Source of the DNA: Seison nebaliae
Lineage: Eukaryota; Rotifera; Pararotatoria; Seisonacea; Seisonidae
Assembly (NCBI GenBank): GCA_023231475.1
Contig: JALJEE010001544.1
Span: forward strand, 100,219 to 164,218
DNA: 64,000 bases
Direction: 5' to 3'
The notes beneath the pieces are model-generated. The model was not told the DNA's origin. It saw only the letters and a program-made list of their open reading frames with translations, and did no database searches. The number at the start of each line of letters is the position of its first letter. Positions within the stretch are counted from its first letter, which is position 1. Both the position numbers and the translations under genes were made by a program. Of the stretch, positions 36,324 through 48,732 are shown in pieces.

Positions 36324-37787
36324 CTTTCAATCGAATGAAAGATCTGCTTTGATTCACTTATTGAGAATTAATTTATAGTTCGTGTCCTTATCATGTGATT
36401 GGAATTGGTAGAATTATTTCCCATAACTATCTCAATTATCAGCTATTGATTTGAATGAAAGAAGAAGAATATTCACTTAGAGAATTGTTATAATCAAGTG
36501 AGAATATGAAGTTCTTGATGCTTCCAAATGTGAACTACATCCTCCTCCACTTCAACGAATATCAGCACAATTGAAATCAAATGTTATTGTTAAGTAAACA
36601 GATTTCTTTATTATTGTCAATCACTCAATTTATTGACGAGCAATTTTTTCATTATTCTTCATAATTCTTATCATTGTCAATTGTTTACTCGTGTTCTAGA
36701 AAATAAAAATTCATTCGTTCCTTCTTTCCCATTCGTCGTTAGGCGACAGATCACAAAGTTCTAACAATTCAAAATTTTTAGGTACACAAAATTTTTAGAG
36801 CACAGTCAAAGTTTTACTCTCAAACTAAACGAACTAATCAGTTTAATATGTTTTTTAGCGTTTGATTTAGATTATATTTTTCTTAATTTGGAATTTTAAA
36901 TATGATCCATTCCATATGATTTTTAAATGGTTTTTCTTTGTGAAAAAATTGGTATCTTATTAATTATATATTTATTCAATATTGAAATACAACTATAGTA
37001 CAGAAAACATCGGGATAATATCTAGCAATAGTTATTTACAAAAAAAAATAATAATATAATTATAAACAACAAGTAAGTACAAATTTAAAATTTTGTAGGG
37101 AAACTGTTTTAAAATGAAATTGAATTATGATTGGAATATAAATTAAACGCGCAAAAATAGTTGAAATTTGTACATATAAAGGAAAAAACCGAAAATTTAC
37201 TTCAGTTTATTCTAATCGCGACGAAAAAAATTCATTATTCTTCTACAATTATTTTGTGTAATGAATTACTAACAGAATATTGAGTGAATGAATCAGCGGA
37301 GATTTAAAAAACAAGTGAGGAAAAAAGGAGTCAAAAGCTTACTATAAAGAAACAGTTCATTTGGAAACATCCTGAAAGAATTGATGAAATTCGACAGTTC
37401 GTTCATTAGCAAAAAAGAAAATCAGGTAATATTTGGTCGCTAAGGAATAAACTAACGAATAGAAAATGTGGATATCTTCAACTTCTCTATATATCTAAAG
37501 ATGATTAAATTATTTATTTTTGTTTGTTTCTTTGATCAAAATTGATGATTTGTTTAAAAATAAATTTTACCGTTTAAAATTTAAAAAAAATTTTCATATA
37601 GAAATAAGACAAAAAAATAATCGATGGTGAGTTACGGGAAATTATAAGGGAATCCGCTTAATATTTCAAATAAAATCCTCTTCATTTATTGGAAATAATA
37701 AAATAAAAATAAAAATTGAGTTGGCATAGAAACGAAGTAAACTTTTGAGTTTTCATATCTATTACCGTCATATTATAGTTAGCGGCG
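36324..37787. other. Intergenic between divergent TBC1D13 and KIF3A
   Basis: About 1.5 kb with no supportable open frame, tRNA signature or repeat. It must hold the promoters of both flanking genes. TATTATAGTTAG lies 7 nt upstream of the KIF3A ATG and resembles a splice acceptor. Confidence 0.5.
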
Positions 37788-40355
37788 ATGCCTGATTCGA
37801 AAAATGATAACGTCAGAGTTGTAGTTCGATGTCGACCGATGAATAAAATGGAATCGGAAAAACATTATCCAGAAGTTGTTTCGGTTAGTGATGATTTAAA
37901 TTTGGTGAATGTTGACGATTGTTTTAAGGTGGACGAAAATAGAAATGTGATAATGGTCCAACAGAATGCTAATGGAGAATCTAATCATAAGACGTTCACT
38001 TTCGATAATACTTTCGGACCTCAATCTCAGCAATTATCAATATACAATTTGGTTGCACGACCTATCGTCGTCGATACGGTCAATGGATATAACGGTTTAT
38101 TAAAATATTATCGATAAGAACAATAACAAATATATTTATTAACAGGGACTATATTTGCTTATGGTCAAACGGGAACGGGAAAAACATTTACGATGGAAGG
38201 TGATCGTTCCAAACCGGAATTGAGAGGAATCATACCTAATTCATTCGTTCATCTGTTTAAGGAAATCGAGGCGGCTAATGAAACTGAAAAGTTCCTTCTT
38301 CAATTTAGTTTCTCACTATTCTAACAATCTTTAAAGGTTTCTTGTGAGAGTGAGTTACTTTGAGATTTACAATGAAGAGATTCGTGATCTTTTCACAAAG
38401 AATACGAAGGCGTTAGAAATTAAAGAATCTCCAGATAAAGGAGTTTATGTGAAAGATTTGATGGAGAAAACGGCAGAACATGTGAAAGGTTTGGAGGATG
38501 TGATGCAGGAAGGAAATAAAAACCGTTAGTTTCTCATCGAATTTAAATTAGATAATCAATGAGAATAGGAAGTGTTGGACGAACTAACATGAATGAGACT
38601 TCGTCGAGATCTCATGCGATTTTCGGAATAAAAGTCGAAAGAGGTAAATACTCGTCGGGTGAATTACAAGCGAATCGGATTGGACGATTATATCTAGTCG
38701 ATTTAGCTGGTTCTGAACGTCAAACTAAAACCGGAGCTACCGGAACGAGATTGACGGAAGCGACAAAAATCAATTTGTCTCTCTCCAATTTGGGAAATGT
38801 GATTTCTGCCTTGGTTGATGGTAAATCGTCCCATATTCCATACCGAAATTCGAAATTGACAAGAATTCTACAAGATGCTCTTGGTGGCAATTCGAAAACG
38901 GTCATGGTTAGTTTATTTATTCGAAATTCTCAAAAGTCGATTTCAAATTTTAGTGTGCGAATGTGGGACCGGCAAGTTTCAATTTAGATGAAACTATGTC
39001 AACACTTCGATATGCTCATCGTGCTAAGAGTATTCAGAATCATGCACAGATTAATGAAGATCCAAAGGACGCCTTATTGAGAAAGTATCAAGATGAAATT
39101 AAGGAATTACAGAATCAACTAGCTGGTGAGAAACCGTATTTTTTAATTTAATTATTCTAAAATTCCGTAGCGGCTGGTGGTGATATTGGGAGTGGTGACG
39201 TCATGCAAAAATCATTTGATGATGATGATGAGAGTGATGATGGTGATGAACATGTGCACAAAGGTAAAGGAAGAAAGAAATCAAGTTAAATACATTTCGT
39301 AAATTTCAAATATTTTAGAAAAAACGATTTTTTCTAGAGAAAGCCAAACCTCTGGTGATTAAAGAAATGAAGACGGATGAACAGAGGAAAAAGATCGAAG
39401 AGAAATTAATAGCTACTGAAAGCGACAAATCAGCCGTTGCAGTAAAATTGAGAGAGAAAGAAAAAGCTATCCAAAAAGCGAAGTTCCTTCTATTTATCAG
39501 CCATTCCCATTCATTCCAATTCATTCCGATTAAGGTCGAAGTTGGATAATAGACAAAAATTATTGTCTCAACTCTTCATTGATGGAGGTAGGAAATTGAT
39601 GAAGAAGGAGAAGGAACAAGCGAAATTGATTGAGGAGAAGAATGAACAATTGGCGAGATTTCGTGGTCGTCAAGAGAAGTTGAAAGAAGAATTGAAAAAA
39701 AAAGAAGTTTTCTTCGCATACGAAATAAATGTGAATTAATTTAAAATTTTAGGAAGAAAAAAAAACAGCAACAAAAAAATTTTCTTCAGTTCGTGAAAAA
39801 ATCGAAGAGAAGAAACAACGTGCAAAAACGTTGTATAATCAATATAAAGAATTGAAAGACCAGTATGAGGATTTGAAGAAAGACCATGATAGAGAACGCG
39901 ATGATTTGAGAGATTCTTTAACGTTAACAATCTATCAATTCTATCGATTTCAACTTTAATTTCTAGACAAATTCTGAAGGATATCGGTCAAAAGAAATTA
40001 TTAATCGATACATATATTCCGACGGAATATCAGGATAGTATAATCGAACGAAGTTCATATCATGAAGAATCAGGCGAATGGCAAATAAAGTATATCGCTT
40101 ATACAGGTGCTCAATTTAATTCGAATAATTTCAAATAAAATTTAAATTATTTTTCTAGGCAAAAATTATAAAGAAGTTGAAAATGAAACTACATCGAAGG
40201 AACAAGACGAAGGATTTCACGATTGGTCAGGATTGTATCATACGTACGTGGATTCAAATAAAAAGAATGAAGAGTTTCTCGGTGCTATTCTAGCTAAACC
40301 ATCAAACGGTTCATCGAACGACTCAAATACTGAAGATTCAAATGAATATTATTAA
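37788..40355 (+). CDS. KIF3A: Kinesin-2 motor subunit KIF3A
   Basis: A motor of heterotrimeric kinesin-2, which drives anterograde intraflagellar transport. Eleven exons with consistent phase give 688 aa (human about 699): 37788-38094, 38146-38290, 38337-38524, 38569-38906, 38954-39125, 39171-39263, 39338-39482, 39535-39706, 39753-39922, 39967-40106 and 40159-40355. Motor motifs: [21 protein letters not shown] (P-loop), [11 protein letters not shown] (switch I), [10 protein letters not shown] (switch II) and [20 protein letters not shown]. The neck reads [19 protein letters not shown], then an acidic Asp/Glu patch, a Lys/Glu coiled coil and a tail with EYQ...[12 protein letters not shown], as in KIF3A rather than KIF3B. 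Ten introns of 44-74 nt, seven with GTT donors. Confidence 0.96.
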
Positions 40356-40485
40356 CTGATGTTTGAAGAATTCATTGAATAACTTATTTTTATAATTTTT
40401 TTTAAGTAAATAATTCATATCAATTATAAGAAAATTTTGAAAAGATTATGAAATTTCTTAAATCGATTTTATTTTTTCTTCGGAT

Positions 40486-42075
40486 TTACTGTGGCAGCAA
40501 AGAACGATTTCTTCGAATTTGAACTACATCGATATTTGTTAAAGTTGAATTGAATTTAGACGAAGGAAACTTGAGACAGTAGACACAGGAACATATTGGT
40601 AAGAGAAGACAAATGAGAGGAATTATCAGATTTGGAGCATCGGGTTTTTTCGCTTCCAGTTTGATGGAATGTAAACTCACCATTATCATCGGTTTGTTGA
40701 AATAAGAGACTATAAATAAAAAAAAGTTTCTCAATTATGAATGTTTAACATGAATGACATTCTTCTGTACAAGGAAAATCGTCTCCCGTCAAGAGTTTCG
40801 TTTGTTCTTCAATCTCGGTCATAGGTACAATGAACGACGAAGAATCTTTTATTTTATGATTCAAGAGAATATATTGGATTGATGACATGTTTGTAAGATA
40901 AGTATAATTAAGTTGTATCAGATGTTCTTCTTCTTTTTCTTCGACGAGAGCAGTTTTCAAAAAAATAGTAGGAGAACCATCGTGGAGAATGATTCCATAT
41001 GCTCCAGCAACCGTATCTTTTAACTATCAACATTTCTCTCAAAAGACAAAAATTTCATAAACAATTAACGGTCGATTCATAATCAGGAGATAACAAAGTA
41101 AAATTTAATGTAACTCGAACATACGCCGTTTGTGTGACAACAAAATATTGAGATTGATTAGAAAGTAGATGAATTGGTAAAATCGGATTTTCACTTAATT
41201 AATTGATTTGAAGAATATGGATAAAAATGGAAAAAAAACTTTTTTTTTGTTTCTACCGATGTTAATTCCTAAATATTGTGAAAATTAGCAAGTAAAAATC
41301 TCGATAGAAAATACTATAAACTATCTCTCTATTTTCGTTATGTCTAATCGGTAAAGTTATTTTAATCACATATTTAGTAGGACCATCATAATTATATTGT
41401 GATCTGGTGAATTTAAAAACAACATAACACGGTATAAACAAGGCTCCTTTTCGATTGATTATATGATCTATAAAATCAATAAAATCTTAAAGGAAATAAA
41501 GAAACGAATTGGGAAAGAATTAAAGAATGGAATTGGAGAGAATGATAAACATTTAGTTTTTATTCCTCTCCTTCCACGGAGTGCATAGAGAAAAGTTTGT
41601 AGTCTACTGAAGGGATTTTTTTTTCGGGAAACTACAATTGATGATTTCTTAACAGTGGAAGTCAAGATATACGGTTCATTTTCGTTCACATATTCCGTGT
41701 AGAAAACGAAATCACTTTGTTTCGGGAAATAAATGACAAATCTAAATTTCTCTAAATAATTCTCATAAATCCTCTAAATGTTTTAACCGATGTGTACACT
41801 CAGGTGTGGTTTGTGTATGAATAAATTTCGTTTGCTTATCTGATTGTTTTATTAGGAAAATTGTCGTTTCAAACGTATCCTTCAGAATAATGGAGGATGA
41901 GAGGAAAGTGATGTAAAAGGAAATTTGTCTTGTTGAATTTTGTTTTAGTTGAAATTCAAAGAAGAAACTTACAATAAACTCGTAATGAGTGTCATTAACA
42001 ATTGTAATTGTAAGTGAAACGAAAATTAGAAATTTTGATTCTTCAATTAATCGAAACGAAATATCATTTTCCAAT
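40486..42075 (-). CDS. Unrecognised multi-exon gene, probable membrane protein
   Basis: Several minus-strand frames with protein-like composition lie in order and are separated by short AT-rich gaps: about 42074-41763, 41689-41468, 41460-41300, 41160-40985, 40960-40745 and 40734-40486. I could not fix all joins. The N-terminal part alternates hydrophobic and polar residues as in a beta-rich lumenal domain, with several N-glycosylation motifs. A hydrophobic segment near the C-terminus (NLIIPLICLLLPICSCVYCL) looks like a single membrane span, giving a type I topology. No family was recognised. The span could hold two genes. The 3' end is 130 bp from the KIF3A stop in tail-to-tail orientation. 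Confidence 0.45.
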
Positions 42076-42348
42076 ATTAATATGATGAATGGGACATAAG
42101 ATAATGATTTGATTATTAATCCTCAATATGTTGACAATTGTCGATTTTGGGAGTCATATTGAAAATTGAGTGGAGTTAGCACGCTAAACAGTTGAAAAAT
42201 GAGAAATGTTAAAGAAATTTCTAAGAATTCTCCCACTAGCCATGTGGAGAGTTGAGTGATATTTTCACTTAAATTTATTGCAATTCACAAGAACATTTTC
42301 CTTTTTTTCTTACATAAATATTTGAGTAAAGCTTGTTTGTTGTTGAAC

Positions 42349-43347
42349 ATGCAACAATCACCTAATTCAGAAAGGAAAGCTAACGATCACACGTTCACGG
42401 AAGAAGAATTGTGGTTATTGATTGATATAGTGTCGGATCATCCGATCGTCTGGGACGTTCGACTTGCCGAACATTCGAATCGAGAACTGAAAAATCGGGA
42501 ATGGGATAAGATCGCTAAAGAACTAAATAGTTCAGTTTCAGTGAATGATATAATAAATAAAGTGAGGAATTTAAAAACTCAATATAAGAGGGAGAGAAAT
42601 AAGGAAATACAATCGTCGAAAGATGGCATAAAACGGAATGGTTGTTGGAAATATTATGAGAAAATGAAATTTCTAGAAGATGTCGTTCTCTTTCAACAAT
42701 CTTCTAAATTGTTTCCTGATGAAAACAGTTCTTTCACTTCCGGTCAGAAACGACAATTGAGTCAAACAGATTTCCAATCAAATATCTCCGAAGATGATCG
42801 AAAACGAGATCGACCTCAATTGACGTTGGAGAAGGAAAAACGGATCGAATTACTTTCGAATATTCTCGAATCAAATTATCTTTGCCAAGATGATACGACG
42901 GAGAAGAAGATCGAGAAAATTCACGAATGGAACGACGTTATCGAAAAGACGAAAATCTCAACGACACCAGAAGAAGCTCGTGAGTTTTTTTCAGAAATAA
43001 TGAAAACTTTCCGATTAGAGTCTGATTTAATCAATAAAGATGAATATGATTTGTGTAATGAAATTAATGAAGTTTCTTTTTTAATTATTTTCATATTTTC
43101 CAAATATGTTTATTAGAAGAAAAAGAATCATAAAAAATATGAAGAACGATTAGCTACTTTGTCTGATATGACTGCATCTCAAGTTTTTGGAGCGTTCGTT
43201 GGAAAAATGATCGACGGTCTCCCCAAGAACAATCAAATGACACTTTGTGTCATCGTTCTCAGTATGATCAACGACGCACAAAGATTGCCAGTGGATAAAC
43301 TAATTGAAAAATATGAGAAAATTCATTTGAGGAAACATCGAAAATGA
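42349..43347 (+). CDS. MADF-BESS domain DNA-binding protein, 317 aa
   Basis: Two exons, 42349-43071 and 43117-43347, with a 45-nt intron (GTTTCT donor). The N-terminal MADF domain (about residues 15-110) reads LWLLIDIVSDHPIVWD, WDKIAKELN, VRNLKTQYKRER and NGCWKYYEKMKFLEDVV, the Myb/SANT-like fold of Adf-1 family factors. The C-terminus (FGAFVGKMIDGLPKNNQMTL...MINDAQ) resembles a BESS protein-interaction motif. The middle is acidic and lysine-rich. Such proteins bind DNA as transcription factors or derive from Harbinger-type transposon Myb proteins. No transposase partner gene is nearby, so a host factor is more likely. The target is unknown. Confidence 0.8.
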
Positions 43348-43936
43348 TTCTGCATTACAACTCGGAGGAAGTTCTCACTCCGATGAATAAACAATAAATT
43401 TTATTTGTAATTTTCTTTTACTCAAATTATTCATAACGAAATAAAAAAGTTTTAATTTTTTCCACTTTTCAATTTTCTGATGAAACAAAAATATTTCTAC
43501 CGGTAAATTCAAATTTACCAATTGGGAATGTTTTAGTTTTTCGAAGATGATTTTTTCAAAAATAAAAATATATTTTTTTTACATCAGCAACAACAATAAT
43601 ATCGTGTTCATATAATAAAATAGAAACATTTTATTTTTTTCTTTATTATTGGAAAAATAAATATAGATTTTTTTCATTAAACAAAAATAATTTCATGCAT
43701 TTTTCTTCAATTGATGATTGTTCGATGACAGATATCGATACAAAGTTTATGGTAATATTATTGATGGAAATAGCGTTTGGAAACTGCTTAAATGAATTAG
43801 TGTTTTCTGGAGAAAGAATTGTTTTAAAGTAATTGGAAAAGAGATCTGTATTGGATTGGTGGAAAGAAGGAAAATTTTATTATAAGAAAAATCATCGGCG
43901 AAACTAAAATAAAAAAGAATCGATTGGAGTAATCAA
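43348..43936. other. Intergenic, AT-rich
   Basis: Tail-to-tail gap of about 590 bp between the MADF gene and a minus-strand gene. It contains polyadenylation-like AATAAA words and long T runs. No gene seen. Confidence 0.5.
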
Positions 43937-46072
43937 TCAACTAGTTGTGTTGATTGAAAATGGATTCTCAATAATTTTGTAAAAACTTTTGTTTCGATTC
44001 GTTCGTCTAGACGATAAGAGAGTCGTGGGTTCTCCGGACGATGTCGTTTGGTTCAATGTGATTCTGGTGAAACGAGTCTGATTAGATGATGGTCTACGAT
44101 CAGATATATGATGTTGATTGATTGGTTCTTCTTTCATTATCATCAATGAACTATTGTTGTTGGTGGGAGGATTTCTATAATGTTGTTGTTGTTGTTGCCT
44201 CCTGAGAAATGGTTCTAATGATTTTTGGATAACGGTAGAGATTTGATTTGGAAATTCTTTCAATTCTCGAACTGATTCACTTAAAAGTTTTGTTGATTCG
44301 ATTCGTCTCTCATTCATTCGAATTTCTCTCATTTGTAATTCATCTAATGTTCTCAATTTCCTTTGTTCGATATCGGCAATGATTCGAATTGAGTCGTTCA
44401 TTCGTTTTTCAATTTCGCGCGTTTCATTTGCACAAATCGAATGCATATCATCCAATTTCATAAATAAGTTGACGAGTCGACTATTGTGGAGTGAGAGGAG
44501 ATCGATACAATCACCGTTATGACCACGAACTGTTGTTTTCTTATTTTCTTGTTGTCCAATTGAGAATTGTAATTGATTTCGTTGTGATGATGATGAAGTG
44601 ATGGGATTATGAGATATGAAATTCTGTCGAGAATCATATTGATTCTGATGATTATTGAGATTCGGTTGAGATGAGAATTGTGAAATTTCACTCATCTGAT
44701 TTGTTGATGATTGATATGAATTAGATTGATGATTCTGGAAATTAAATGACGACGATGAAGTTGATGTTATTGTTGTTGTTGTTGTTATCGATGATGCTTT
44801 CAATAAAGGAAAATCGATGGAATGATGTTGAGAGAGTTTATTCTTCTGATCATAAATCGATGAGGAGAATGTGGATGATGTTGTTAATGATAATTGATCG
44901 GATGGATGACAGAACAAATATCGATTATCAGAAATATTCATCGATTGATTTATATAATCATTTCTCATTCGATTACGATCGATTAAATTATTTCCAATAT
45001 CATTTGATCGATAAATATTCAAATCATCATTATCCTCTACTACCACATCAGATGCTGTCAAGTTGTTGAGAGTTTGTCCAGTTTGACGATAATTCTGGAA
45101 ATTATTCTCAGGAATCGATGAATTAACTTGATTTTGATAATCTAATAAATTCTTTGGCATTCGTCTCTCCATCAAATTATTCGACAACATTTCAACGGAA
45201 TTAGGTTGATATTTATAATGGTGCATTTGATGATCATTATTCCGATGGATTTTCACATCCTCCGTTGGTGGATAATTCATTAAATTATTGAACGATGATT
45301 TCATCAAAGAATTCTTCTCATTTTGACGTGGTCGATCGATGATATCGGATGATGTTCTGATTTTATTATTTAATGAATTTCCATTCGATAAATTACCAGA
45401 AATCTTCTCGCTGTCGGAAGAATTGCGAAAATCGTCAGGGAACTCCAAAATATTTGAGGGTAATTTTCCATTACAGAGATTGTTGGAATTGGAATTAAAA
45501 TTGAATTGAGACGTCGATGGTTGTCGATTATTAGAATAATTATCATACAAAATATCATCATCTGGATTACAATGTTTTTTCGACGATAATGATTTATCAT
45601 CATTTATCATATTCGTTCGTTTCCTCATTTCATTCATTGGTGGCAATTTTGATGGTTCTGGTAAATCGAAATTATTGAAATCATTCGAATAATCGTCATT
45701 GGAAATGTAGTAATAGGAACTGTCATTTCCACCACCAATCATCGATGGTGGTGCCATGAGTTTATCATCAAAAAATGTTCCACTATTCTCATCGATTACT
45801 TTCCTCCCATTCTTCAAATACATGACGTTCGTGGATGAATCGAAATTTGAATGTTTCGAATTTTTATTAAATAAATTATCTTGACGATATTGTTGTTGTT
45901 GATGATGATATAATTCAGAATTAGAATTCCGATCAAATGAATCATTTCCGTTCTTCTCATTTCCACAAATCATCGATGATGTCGATGATGTTGTTGTTGT
46001 GGTCGTTTTCGTCATTCTACATAACATTTCTGATTTTAATGATGAAATCGAATTGATTCTTGTCTTCTTCAT
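43937..46072 (-). CDS. Asn/Ser-rich protein with coiled coil, 711 aa, unknown
   Basis: A single open frame of 711 codons. Residues 1-510 are low complexity, rich in Asn, Ser, Asp and Gln, with Thr and Gln runs. Residues 525-640 form a predicted helical or coiled-coil stretch (MKLDDMHSICANETREIEKR, RKLRTLDELQMREIRMNERR) ending in poly-Gln. The layout (disordered body plus short coil) suits a nuclear regulator or a condensate-forming RNA-binding partner, but I recognise no family. The length of the frame and its Asn codon use resemble the disordered half of the Glass gene, supporting a real protein. An unseen 5' exon is possible. Confidence 0.6.
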   Translation of the reverse strand: MKKTRINSISSLKSEMLCRMTKTTTTTTSSTSSMICGNEKNGNDSFDRNSNSELYHHQQQQYRQDNLFNKNSKHSNFDSSTNVMYLKNGRKVIDENSGTFFDDKLMAPPSMIGGGNDSSYYYISNDDYSNDFNNFDLPEPSKLPPMNEMRKRTNMINDDKSLSSKKHCNPDDDILYDNYSNNRQPSTSQFNFNSNSNNLCNGKLPSNILEFPDDFRNSSDSEKISGNLSNGNSLNNKIRTSSDIIDRPRQNEKNSLMKSSFNNLMNYPPTEDVKIHRNNDHQMHHYKYQPNSVEMLSNNLMERRMPKNLLDYQNQVNSSIPENNFQNYRQTGQTLNNLTASDVVVEDNDDLNIYRSNDIGNNLIDRNRMRNDYINQSMNISDNRYLFCHPSDQLSLTTSSTFSSSIYDQKNKLSQHHSIDFPLLKASSITTTTTITSTSSSSFNFQNHQSNSYQSSTNQMSEISQFSSQPNLNNHQNQYDSRQNFISHNPITSSSSQRNQLQFSIGQQENKKTTVRGHNGDCIDLLSLHNSRLVNLFMKLDDMHSICANETREIEKRMNDSIRIIADIEQRKLRTLDELQMREIRMNERRIESTKLLSESVRELKEFPNQISTVIQKSLEPFLRRQQQQQHYRNPPTNNNSSLMIMKEEPINQHHISDRRPSSNQTRFTRITLNQTTSSGEPTTLLSSRRTNRNKSFYKIIENPFSINTTS

Positions 46073-46514
46073 CTCATCATCATCATTTCAACATACCAAT
46101 TCTTTGTTTACATAATATTATCGATGACGATGATGATGATGATAATTCGAAGTAATAAATTAGATAATTCCACAAATCAACTTCTCTCATTTCAAATTCA
46201 TTTCAATTCGGTTTCTTTTTTCTACTAATCTCCTCCTAATCTAATTCGTCTTCACAATTTAATTCAGGTCAGAAAAATTGTTTTTCTTATTTCTCTAATT
46301 ATCCAAATACTATTGTTGTTGTTAAATAATTTGAATTTTAATTCACTTTTACTCTCAAGCTAAACTTTTTATAATTTTCCACAAATCTAATTTTACTCTT
46401 TTATTTCTTCAACTAGTTGACTTTCTTCTAATTCCACGACATTTTAATTACATTAATGATGATGTTCTTGTTGTTATTTTTGTTTTTTAAAAATAGTTCA
46501 AGATATTCTTATTG
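46073..46514. other. Intergenic, AT-rich
   Basis: About 440 bp between two minus-strand genes. The stretch next to the 711-aa gene has GAT/CAT triplet runs (46120-46145). No gene seen. Confidence 0.5.
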
Positions 46515-48224
46515 TTAATATTTCTTTTTTAAAATATTTGTCCATAACCGATCCTCCTTTTTATTAACAGAATTTTCGATAATTTCTTTTAAATGTTTTT
46601 CGTGAGTCTCCTTCAGACCCAATAATACCAAAGTTAAACTTTCTTCTTCCAAATTCGACAGAATCATTCCCACATATTTAATTAGCACTACTTTATCATT
46701 TGAAGTTAAATACCATAAATCTGTGTTTCTAATCGATCTGGAAATAGTAATGACATGTCCGTCTGTTGGAATTCTATCGATCTTGTCTAAATTATATAAT
46801 TTCCGACTATTCATCAAATAGAAGCAAGCACGTCCCAAAAATTTTTCCAAAACATTCTTCACATCGAATTGATGAATAAAATCCGTTTTACTGACTGTTA
46901 TTTTTGGTAAGGCATCAATAAAGGATTTCCATAATTTCTTGTTACATTCATCTGAAGGACGATGTTTTAACCGTGTTACAAGTTCTTGATTTCTATCATA
47001 ATTCAAATTTAAATCTGCTTTAAAATTCGATACCGATAAATAGAATTGGAACGATAAAATATCATAGGAATCATTCCCAGCAATATCGATTCCATTAAAT
47101 AATTTCATATTTTCTAACTGCCAATTTGGAAGTATATTATATTTCAAATTTTTAATTTCGATCTCCATCGAATTTAATTCCCTATTCAATTTGGGCAAGT
47201 CGCTGGAAAATTTTCGAACGATATCGAAAAGATTTCCAAAGAAATTATTTGAAATCGGATTGATCTCATGAACAAATAGATAATCGAGCCATACTAATTC
47301 TGGATAATAAGACAATTTACTAATTTGTTGTGCGAAAATGTTACGGAAGGTTTCTGGGAAATTTTCAATGAATTTTGAAGGATGAATAATTAATTTCGAT
47401 GTTTTCGTCAAATAATTTAAACGATCTCCTTGTCCTTCTTCCATCAATAAATTGAGTACTAAATGAACGACGGATATTTGAGGATAAATCATAAAAATTA
47501 AATAATCATAAGAAGTATCAGGTAATGTGGTTTGATCAGTTAACTGAATTTCTTCTTCAGCAAAAATCGATTGAGTAAATAAAATATAAGAAAGATTTCC
47601 TGAAGTAATCGATCGGAAAATATTGGAGAATATCGATAGGATTGGTCGGGTATTCGATATAAAGAAACGATTCTCTGTGTTAATATTTTCGATGATATTC
47701 TCAGCTAATTGATCTTGTTCATAAAAATTTGGTTTTATAAAAGTTTCCTGAAGATTTAAGGACATTTTCGACGATATCGACATACTTTCTTTCTCCGCTG
47801 AATTTAACTGATGAAGTAACAGGCAAAAAGTGGATGAACAACTTCGTTGTCCGTTACATTCGAATTGATCATAATTATTATTAAATAATTTCATCGATTT
47901 TAAAATTTCTACTCCAAGATACTCTCCCGGTAATGTGTTTGTCAACGAGAATTTTTCATTTGGTTTACGGCAAATTTTATTGATTTTCTTCTCAATTCCA
48001 TTCTGGGATTGGAGCCATCTCTGTTTGGTTAAGAGGAGGAAATGAAGGAAATAAGTGGAAGAGCGGAGCATAGTTATTATTGTTATCAAACTACATGTTC
48101 CGTGCGGGTTCTTCAAACCGATTGGTGCCACAAGTGGATCCGTTTCGGTTGTTCCATATAAATTATCAATCTTCTTTATTTGTTCATAATAACTGACATA
48201 AGAGAAAGCTGCTGATAAAACCAT
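46515..48224 (-). CDS. Unrecognised 569-aa intronless protein
   Basis: A long uninterrupted frame with balanced, globular composition and start MVLSAAFSYVSYYEQIKK. It is leucine- and isoleucine-rich and apparently all-helical, with no signal peptide or clear membrane span. N-terminal stretch YGTTETDPLVAPIGLKNPHG and C-terminal GHVITISRSIRNTDLWYL look conserved in style. I compared it mentally with KICSTOR, WASH-complex, NPRL and Nck-associated proteins and found no match. It is not low complexity, so it is very likely a real gene. A conserved but lineage-diverged eukaryotic protein is my best guess. Confidence 0.75.
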   Translation of the reverse strand: MVLSAAFSYVSYYEQIKKIDNLYGTTETDPLVAPIGLKNPHGTCSLITIITMLRSSTYFLHFLLLTKQRWLQSQNGIEKKINKICRKPNEKFSLTNTLPGEYLGVEILKSMKLFNNNYDQFECNGQRSCSSTFCLLLHQLNSAEKESMSISSKMSLNLQETFIKPNFYEQDQLAENIIENINTENRFFISNTRPILSIFSNIFRSITSGNLSYILFTQSIFAEEEIQLTDQTTLPDTSYDYLIFMIYPQISVVHLVLNLLMEEGQGDRLNYLTKTSKLIIHPSKFIENFPETFRNIFAQQISKLSYYPELVWLDYLFVHEINPISNNFFGNLFDIVRKFSSDLPKLNRELNSMEIEIKNLKYNILPNWQLENMKLFNGIDIAGNDSYDILSFQFYLSVSNFKADLNLNYDRNQELVTRLKHRPSDECNKKLWKSFIDALPKITVSKTDFIHQFDVKNVLEKFLGRACFYLMNSRKLYNLDKIDRIPTDGHVITISRSIRNTDLWYLTSNDKVVLIKYVGMILSNLEEESLTLVLLGLKETHEKHLKEIIENSVNKKEDRLWTNILKKKY

Positions 48225-48603
48225 TTTATTTATTAATTATTTTCATTCGAAAGTAAAAGAACTAAAAAAAGAAAACAAGAAAACTACTTAAATTTCATTC
48301 TAAATTTTCCTATCATTAATTCCTTATGAATACTAGTCGTCGTAAATTTGTCATATGATGAACCGTTATCAGATTATGTAACGGAATGATAAATATTACT
48401 TTGCTTCAGAGAGAAGAGGGAATAAATAATAAACAACTATTCGATGATGCAGAAACAGAAATTACACGGAAATTTATTTATATCAGATTCTTATTCTAAC
48501 ATAATTTTCCGATTCTTCTATCGTTTCGATGGGAGAAGATATTCGATTTTCTGAATGTTCAACATTTTTCAATTATTAATTATAAAACTTTAATTAATTT
48601 ATT

Positions 48604-48732
48604 ATGTCTAGTTTATTGGGAATGATTCAGAAAGGATTAAAGGGAAGTAGTGCGTGGAAGAAACGGCTGGTTATTGTTTGCTTGTTACTTGTATTGTTTT
48701 TAGGGAGGAAAAACAATTGTAATAAAAGATGA
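48604..48732 (+). CDS. Possible 42-aa single-pass membrane micropeptide
   Basis: A short frame with ATG at 48604 and TGA at 48730-48732. It has an amphipathic start (MSSLLGMIQKGLKG), a basic patch (WKKR), a hydrophobic span (LVIVCLLLVLFLG) and a basic tail. This is the pattern of small integral membrane proteins. It lies alone in a 2-kb gap, and its G/C content is higher than the flanks. There is no homology evidence, so it may be chance. Confidence 0.3.
   Translation: MSSLLGMIQKGLKGSSAWKKRLVIVCLLLVLFLGRKNNCNKR

Noticed and set aside
42349-43347. Harbinger-type DNA transposon Myb protein
   Set aside because: The MADF fold could suggest it, but there is no transposase, no terminal inverted repeats and the gene is spliced like its neighbours.
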